17,969 nucleotides of DNA from an uncultured Paenibacillaceae bacterium (GTDB lineage Bacteria > Bacillota > Bacilli > Paenibacillales > DA-C8): assembly GCA_937957685.1 (NCBI GenBank), contig CALGAO010000081.1, positions 1 through 17,969 on the forward strand. The letters are read 5' to 3'. This document shows positions 14,681-17,969 of this stretch, in pieces (position 1 is the first letter of the stretch; each line of letters begins with the position of its first letter). The translations under genes were made by a program, and so were the position numbers. The notes below the pieces were generated by a model, which had not been told where the DNA came from, ran no database searches, and saw only the letters and a list, made by a program, of their open reading frames with translations.

Positions 14681-14787
14681 GGCGATGCATGGAGGGATGA
14701 GAGTCTGACACGAGGATGTTTGTTTCTCCGGCTGACTCCTGCATGGATTCTGGCAGTCTGTCCGGATGGTACCCGATTCTCCGCTTT

Positions 14788-14803
14788 TGTGAAACCCGTT
14801 ACA
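14788..14803. promoter_or_regulatory. Operator-like dyad, site 3 (imperfect)
   Basis: TGTGAAAC-CC-GTTACA: the right half has A where the other sites have T, so it is a degenerate copy. Its centre is 14 bp from that of site 4. Confidence 0.5.
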
Positions 14804-14817
14804 TGAAACGGGTTTCA
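14790..14817 (-). repeat. 11-bp inverted repeat formed jointly by sites 3 and 4
   Basis: TGAAACCCGTT (14790-14800) and AACGGGTTTCA (14807-14817) are perfect inverted arms around six bases. In the leader transcript this would be a stable hairpin with a 6-nt loop. No U-tract follows on the minus strand, so it is not a standard terminator. Confidence 0.65.
14804..14817. promoter_or_regulatory. Operator-like dyad, site 4
   Basis: TGAAAC-GG-GTTTCA, a perfect 14-bp core that abuts site 3. Confidence 0.65.
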
Positions 14818-14867
14818 AGCAGGCGAAAAATAAACTGCCTGTCTTGATGGCAGAGCATGCAGTGGGA

Positions 14868-14881
14868 TGTAAGCGCTTCTA
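14868..14881. promoter_or_regulatory. cre-like catabolite-repression site
   Basis: TGTAAGCGCTTCTA matches 12 of 14 positions of the CcpA cre consensus TGWAANCGNTNWCA and contains the perfect palindrome AAGCGCTT. It covers about +10 to +23 of the predicted transcript, where bound CcpA would block transcription. Carbon catabolite repression of the operon is therefore likely. Confidence 0.6.
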
Positions 14882-14896
14882 TTGGTGTTTGAGTTT

Positions 14897-14926
14897 ATTT
14901 TATTTCGCACCATGGGTATCTGTCAA
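14897..14926 (-). promoter_or_regulatory. Main predicted sigma-A promoter of the sugar operon
   Basis: On the minus strand TTGACA (14926-14921, perfect) is separated by 18 bp from TAAAAT (14902-14897, five of six). Start of transcription is expected near 14890, just before the cre-like site. Confidence 0.65.
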
Positions 14927-14947
14927 TATCGATTTCAACATTTTATT

Positions 14948-15008
14948 CCTGAAACGTCAGGTTTTCCGTCTGGCTCTGTTGGTGCTCATGGAACGTCACC
15001 AACCTGAC
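14948..15008 (-). other. Overlapping inverted repeats downstream of the LLM gene
   Basis: Three possible stems: A, 15001-15008 with 14956-14963 (GTCAGGTT and its complement, 8 bp); B, 14997-15003 with 14978-14984 (GTTGGTG/CACCAAC, 7 bp, 12-nt loop); C, 14957-14961 with 14948-14952 (CCTGA/TCAGG, 5 bp, 4-nt loop). A shares bases with both B and C and so excludes them. The region starts 5 nt after the LLM stop and may help end that transcript, although no U-tract follows on the minus strand. Confidence 0.35.
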
Positions 15009-15012
15009 AACC

Positions 15013-16050
15013 TTAATATGCCTCGTTCAGGCCGAAAGCATCCGCCAACAGCTCATAGGAACGCCTTCGGCCCGCCATGTCCGGGATCATGTCGAGGATC
15101 ATGATCTCATCTGCCATCGCCTCCTCGGCGATCTCCAGAAGTCTCGCCCGAACCCGCTCGACGCTTCCTACCACGAACCGCCGTCTGTTATCCAGCAGCA
15201 CTGCTTCTTCTTGGGGGGAGTACTGGTAAGCATGGGCCGCCTCGACAGACGGCGGCTCGTGGTGGAAAGCGCCGGTGCGCCACCATACCCATTGCAGCTC
15301 GGCCGGAGCCGCAAGGTACTGCGCTTCTTCATCGGTATCGGCTGCGATCACGATCAGGGACAAGGCGCTCCACGGCTCGGCGCGATGGCGCGATGGCCGG
15401 AACTTCTCCCGATAGGCATGCAGCATCGGGATCGCCAGATGCGGCGAGATATGCGCCGCGAAGAAAAAACCAAGCCCGTGCTCGACGGCGAATCTCATGC
15501 CTCCATCGCTCGAACCGAGCATATAGATCTCCGGCATCAGGTTCGGATCGGGAGAAGCCTTGATCTCCTTGAAAGGATGGTCTTCCGGAAACTCTCTCGT
15601 AAAATACCACAGCAGCTCCTGAAGCTGCCTGGGGAACTCATCCGCCTTGACCGCTTCCCGCGAGCGCCGCAGGGCAAGGGCGGTCACCACATCCGTGCCT
15701 GGCGCGCGTCCGATGCCGAGATCGATGCGGCCGGGATGCAGCGCCTCGAGCAGCGAGAACTGCTCCGCCACCTTCAATGGACTGTGGTTCGGCAGCATGA
15801 TGCCGCCGGCGCCCACGCGGATGCGGTTCGTCAACGCAGCCGTATGCGCGATGAGCAGCTCGGGTGATGCGCTCATCTGATATTGCGTATTGTGATGCTC
15901 GGCGAACCAATAGCGGGTGTATCCCAGACGATCGGCCAACCGGGCGATTTCCGTCGAATTCGCAAGCGTCGTCGCAGCCGTCTCACCATGATGGATCGTC
16001 GCCAGATCAAGAATGGACAGCTTCAATTTGCGGTGAGTTGCTTGGGTCAT
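15013..16050 (-). CDS. LLM-class (luciferase-like) flavin-dependent oxidoreductase, YhbW type
   Basis: A 345-residue TIM-barrel flavoprotein of the bacterial luciferase superfamily. It carries the family marks of the YhbW/MsnO8-like branch: 'RYWFAEHHN' (residues 46-54), 'GAGGIMLPNHSPLKVAEQF' (80-98) and 'LHPGRIDLGIGRAPGTD' (104-120), with 'LGSSDGG' further on for flavin phosphate binding. Enzymes of this class use reduced FMN (or F420) and oxygen to oxidise small organic substrates; the substrate cannot be read from the sequence. The length is normal and no signal peptide is present. The ATG is preceded by AAAGGTGG with a rather long 12-nt spacing. The gene is co-oriented with the MFS gene upstream (131-bp gap) and the sugar operon downstream, but nothing ties it functionally to either. 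Confidence 0.92.
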   Translation of the reverse strand: MTQATHRKLKLSILDLATIHHGETAATTLANSTEIARLADRLGYTRYWFAEHHNTQYQMSASPELLIAHTAALTNRIRVGAGGIMLPNHSPLKVAEQFSLLEALHPGRIDLGIGRAPGTDVVTALALRRSREAVKADEFPRQLQELLWYFTREFPEDHPFKEIKASPDPNLMPEIYMLGSSDGGMRFAVEHGLGFFFAAHISPHLAIPMLHAYREKFRPSRHRAEPWSALSLIVIAADTDEEAQYLAAPAELQWVWWRTGAFHHEPPSVEAAHAYQYSPQEEAVLLDNRRRFVVGSVERVRARLLEIAEEAMADEIMILDMIPDMAGRRRSYELLADAFGLNEAY

Positions 16051-16160
16051 GATGATCCGTTTCCACCTTTCTCTCGAGAAGATAGGGTGTACGCTGCGAC
16101 AGCCGCTTGTTGGGATCCGGTTATGTTGCGTTGCATGAACGTCAGAACTTTAAGGATGGA

Positions 16161-16179
16161 CCATCGGGGCGTACGATGG
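16161..16179 (-). terminator. Weak hairpin directly after the MFS stop codon
   Basis: CCATCG and CGATGG form a 6-bp stem with a 7-nt loop, starting 2 nt after the TAA of the MFS gene on the minus strand. The following bases (TCCATCCTTAAAG) hold no U-run, so it is at most a weak terminator. The rest of the 131-bp gap to the LLM gene shows no clear promoter. Confidence 0.3.
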
Positions 16180-16181
16180 AA

Positions 16182-17552
16182 TTATACCCCTACCTCACCG
16201 CCCTGAACAATACCGCTTCCCAGGGTTGCCTTGCTCTTCGGCTCGCTCACGCCAGTATGCTTGCGAAGATTGCGATGCCCGAAGAACGTGATCACCGCCA
16301 CCGCCACACCGGATACGACCGGAAGGGTCCACAGGGGCACCAGATCTACCAGATAGCCGACGATCAGCATGCCGAGCGGAACGATGGCTCCTGCGAACGT
16401 ATCGACGAGACCGAACACGCGGCCGCGATACTGCTCGTCGATGGTGGTCTGCATGAAAACGGACAGCGGGATGTTGACGGAGATGATCGAGACGCCGATG
16501 GCCAGCATGACGGCCATATAGTATACGAAGTTCACCCCGTTGTTGAAACTGAATAACAAGGGCAACGCTACGGCAAGCAGCAATACACTCATGATATACA
16601 ACCCTCTGGCGAGAGGACGAACATGATCCTTGGATTGCTTGCGGATCGACATGATCAGGGACATGAGCAGCACGCCAACTGCTTCCATCGCTTCGATGGT
16701 GCCGAATTGCTCGGACGAAAGGTTCAATGTCTGAACGACCACGTACGGCAGCAGCACGCCGAGCGAAGCCATGAAGAAGTTGATCCAGAACACGAACTTG
16801 AGCAACGTGCTGACGGCAGGATTGGTTCTGACATAAGCGAATCCGGCCGACAGATCCGATCTCATCGCGGCGAGCATATGACGAATGGTGCCCGGCTTGG
16901 CGCCAGCAGACGCCGCTTCCGCTGCAGCTGCTCCGGCATCGGCTTCGGCATCAACCGCATCTGCACGCGCCGTCTGTGGCCTGAATATCAGCAGGACCGT
17001 CACAATCGTTGATACCAGGAAGGCGGCGCCATTCATCAGAGTAAAGACCGACAGCGGCAGAAAGGCATACAGGATGCCGCCCAGGACGGGGGCGAGAATG
17101 TTGCCTGCGGATGATGCCATCTGGTTCAGTGACCCCGCCCTCTGAATCTGATCCTGATTCACCAGCTGCAGCAAGGAGGACGACACGGCCACGCTGTAGA
17201 ACGTGCTGCACACATTCAGCAAGGCGAGCGACACATAGATCGGCAGCAGACTGTCCGTCATGATGACGGTCGCGGCGAATGTCAGCAGCATGACCGCCAT
17301 CCCTGCGACATCCGAAGCAATCATCAGCTTGCGCCGATTCATGCGGTCCGCGATAATGCCGGCAAACGGCGCCAACAGGACGCGAGGCAAGGAACCGCAG
17401 ATCAAGGAGATGGCGAAGCTGCTGCCGGAACCCGTCATCTTCAGGATCGTCAGCCCCGCCACGAAGGTGAACATGCCTGAACCAAGCACGGAGATAATCT
17501 TGCCGATAAAAAACAACGCCATATTCCGCACGTCAATTCTTTTGCTGTCCAC
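16182..17552 (-). CDS. Major facilitator superfamily exporter (drug/macrolide-efflux-like)
   Basis: About 456 residues with some twelve hydrophobic spans. The loop after span 2 holds the MFS motif A in the form 'AGIIADRMNRRKLM'. The overall look is that of MFS_3/MefA-like exporters; the substrate is unknown. The central cytoplasmic loop between the two halves contains an Ala/Glu/Asp-rich stretch (ADAVDAEADAGAAAAEAASA), probably a flexible linker. GTG at 17552 is preferred as start because GGAG lies 9 nt upstream. The in-frame ATG at 17561 touches GGAG directly, and TTG 17567 lies before it. The gene is divergent from an XRE-type regulator; its promoter carries dyad sites that the regulator probably binds. 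Confidence 0.88.
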   Translation of the reverse strand: MDSKRIDVRNMALFFIGKIISVLGSGMFTFVAGLTILKMTGSGSSFAISLICGSLPRVLLAPFAGIIADRMNRRKLMIASDVAGMAVMLLTFAATVIMTDSLLPIYVSLALLNVCSTFYSVAVSSSLLQLVNQDQIQRAGSLNQMASSAGNILAPVLGGILYAFLPLSVFTLMNGAAFLVSTIVTVLLIFRPQTARADAVDAEADAGAAAAEAASAGAKPGTIRHMLAAMRSDLSAGFAYVRTNPAVSTLLKFVFWINFFMASLGVLLPYVVVQTLNLSSEQFGTIEAMEAVGVLLMSLIMSIRKQSKDHVRPLARGLYIMSVLLLAVALPLLFSFNNGVNFVYYMAVMLAIGVSIISVNIPLSVFMQTTIDEQYRGRVFGLVDTFAGAIVPLGMLIVGYLVDLVPLWTLPVVSGVAVAVITFFGHRNLRKHTGVSEPKSKATLGSGIVQGGEVGV

Positions 17553-17561
17553 GAAAACCAT

Positions 17562-17565
17562 CTCC
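17562..17565 (-). promoter_or_regulatory. Ribosome binding site of the MFS gene, favouring a GTG start
   Basis: GGAG on the minus strand is 9 nt before GTG 17552 and 0 nt before ATG 17561. Correct spacing therefore supports the GTG. Confidence 0.5.
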
Positions 17566-17575
17566 AAACGATAAA

Positions 17576-17592
17576 GTTAAATTTGATTAAAC
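17576..17592. promoter_or_regulatory. 17-bp dyad operator candidate, site a
   Basis: On the minus strand it reads GTTTAAT-CAA-ATTTAAC; the arms pair at six of seven positions. It covers the expected start point of the MFS transcript, so a bound protein would block it. Confidence 0.55.
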
Positions 17593-17594
17593 TC

Positions 17595-17623
17595 ATCTTA
17601 CCTCCATTTCGGAAATCAGTCAA
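17595..17623 (-). promoter_or_regulatory. Predicted promoter of the MFS gene
   Basis: TTGACT (17623-17618) and TAAGAT (17600-17595) are each one mismatch from consensus and separated by 17 bp. It is flanked by site a downstream and site b immediately upstream. Confidence 0.65.
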
Positions 17624-17630
17624 TAGGAAA

Positions 17631-17647
17631 GTTTAATTTTATTTAAC
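17631..17647. promoter_or_regulatory. 17-bp dyad operator candidate, site b
   Basis: GTTTAAT-TTT-ATTTAAC on the plus strand, identical to site a (read on the minus strand) except for the central three bases. It starts 8 bp upstream of the MFS -35 hexamer. Confidence 0.55.
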
Positions 17648-17672
17648 ATTACATTGATCAATAAAATTACAC

Positions 17673-17701
17673 TTTCGAAAAAAGTTTAATTAAGGTATAC
17701 T
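17673..17701 (+). promoter_or_regulatory. Predicted promoter of the XRE regulator gene
   Basis: TATACT (17696-17701) is a good -10. At 17 bp upstream the -35 position has TTTCGA (17673-17678), a poor match. Start would be near 17708, giving a leader of about 28 nt. Confidence 0.4.
17684..17700. promoter_or_regulatory. Half-site of the same operator, site c
   Basis: GTTTAAT is repeated exactly, but the second arm (GGTATAC) matches at only three of seven positions. It overlaps the -10 of the regulator gene's own promoter, which would suit autoregulation. Confidence 0.35.
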
Positions 17702-17735
17702 TTTGTCAATATGAAAAGCAAAGGATGAGCCATCC

Positions 17736-17969
17736 ATGACTGATCCGAAGAAGATCGGAGCAAGAATTCGCGCTCTGCGCAAAAGCATGGGACTTACGCA
17801 AGAGGAACTTGCCGGAGACCATATGACGAAGAGCATGCTCAGCCAGATTGAGAACGGACGAACCTTTCCTTCGATGCGCACGTTGCAATATCTGGCGACG
17901 AAGTTGAAGCAAGACCCGGGGTATTTCCTGGAGGAGCATGGCAATGAGTCGGTTCGCGAGTTGCTTCGC
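17736..17969 (+). CDS. XRE-family HTH transcriptional regulator (partial, C-terminus beyond right edge)
   Basis: 78 codons are visible, open at the window edge. The N-terminus is a Cro/C1-type helix-turn-helix: 'IGARIRALRKSMGLTQEELA' (residues 7-26) and the recognition helix region 'TKSMLSQIENGRTFPSMRTL' (31-50), followed by 'LATKLKQDPGYFLEE'. The pattern 'LSQIENGRTFPS...L..LA' is typical of XRE repressors; many with this start carry TPR or sensor domains after the HTH, but that part is not in the window. ATG 17736 has AAGGA 10 nt upstream. Because it is divergent from the MFS gene and 17-bp dyads lie between them, it most likely controls that exporter and itself. Confidence 0.88.
   Translation, partial: MTDPKKIGARIRALRKSMGLTQEELAGDHMTKSMLSQIENGRTFPSMRTLQYLATKLKQDPGYFLEEHGNESVRELLR

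Larger units (their letters stand above)
14439..14890 (-). other. Long non-coding leader of the sugar operon (about 450 nt)
   Basis: If the promoter at 14926-14897 is used, transcription starts near 14890 and the leader is about 450 nt. It contains the cre-like site, all four TGAAAC-type dyads and an 18-bp palindrome. The one open frame of moderate length (82 codons, 14744-14496) has no ribosome binding site and no recognisable product. No known riboswitch was identified by eye. Confidence 0.5.

Noticed and set aside
14496..14744. An 82-codon minus-strand open frame in the operon leader
   Set aside because: No ribosome binding site precedes it, the product has no recognisable features, and it runs through two operator dyads.
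14844..15104. An 86-codon plus-strand open frame between the sugar promoter and the LLM gene
   Set aside because: It crosses the promoter, the cre-like site and the end of the LLM gene and has no ribosome binding site.
17552..17596. ATG at 17596 with GGAGG four bases upstream
   Set aside because: It overlaps the predicted -10 of the MFS promoter and is out of frame with the MFS gene.
17711..17728. Five-codon reading frame just before the XRE gene
   Set aside because: Too short to support and without its own ribosome binding site; it overlaps that of the XRE gene.

Overview
The window looks like chromosomal DNA of a spore-former in the Paenibacillaceae (Paenibacillus or Cohnella type). The reasons are a moderately high G+C content, AGGAGG-type ribosome binding sites, a cre-like site, and above all the gene set: an ABC sugar importer with very large solute-binding proteins, next to YIP1 and DUF5696 genes, a neighbourhood I know from Paenibacillus genomes. 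The assignment comes from protein content and was not tested by any search.

Layout, right to left, because most genes are on the minus strand. (1) 17552-16182 is an MFS exporter, divergent from an XRE-type regulator (17736 to beyond the right edge). The 168-183 bp between them hold good promoter matches and two 17-bp dyad sites that differ only in their central three bases. (2) 16050-15013 is a luciferase-like (LLM) flavin oxidoreductase of the YhbW type. (3) 15012-14439 is a 574-bp non-coding regulatory region. It contains a strong promoter (TTGACA-18-TAAAAT), a cre-like site just after its start point, and four copies of the dyad TGAAAC-SS-GTTTCA, two of which are fused into a larger 11-bp inverted repeat. 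(4) 14438 to beyond the left edge is one apparent operon: cytoplasmic GH35-like glycosidase; lipoprotein solute-binding protein with two C-terminal Ig-like repeats; a second, about 957-residue, solute-binding protein with an N-terminal half of beta-sandwich type; two MalF/MalG-type permeases; a membrane-anchored NHL/TPR protein; a YIP1-family membrane protein; and a membrane-anchored DUF5696 protein cut by the left edge.

Proposed logic: a galactoside-containing oligosaccharide is captured outside the cell, imported by the two permeases (no ATPase gene is present, so a shared MsmX-type ATPase is presumed) and cleaved in the cytoplasm by the GH35 enzyme. The last three genes are not standard transporter parts. 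All are membrane proteins or exported proteins, and they are translationally packed with the permeases, so they are the best candidates here for an undescribed envelope module attached to a sugar importer. Two strong hairpins without U-tracts lie between the two binding-protein genes and probably set different mRNA levels upstream and downstream.

No tRNA, rRNA, CRISPR array, insertion sequence or phage gene was seen.
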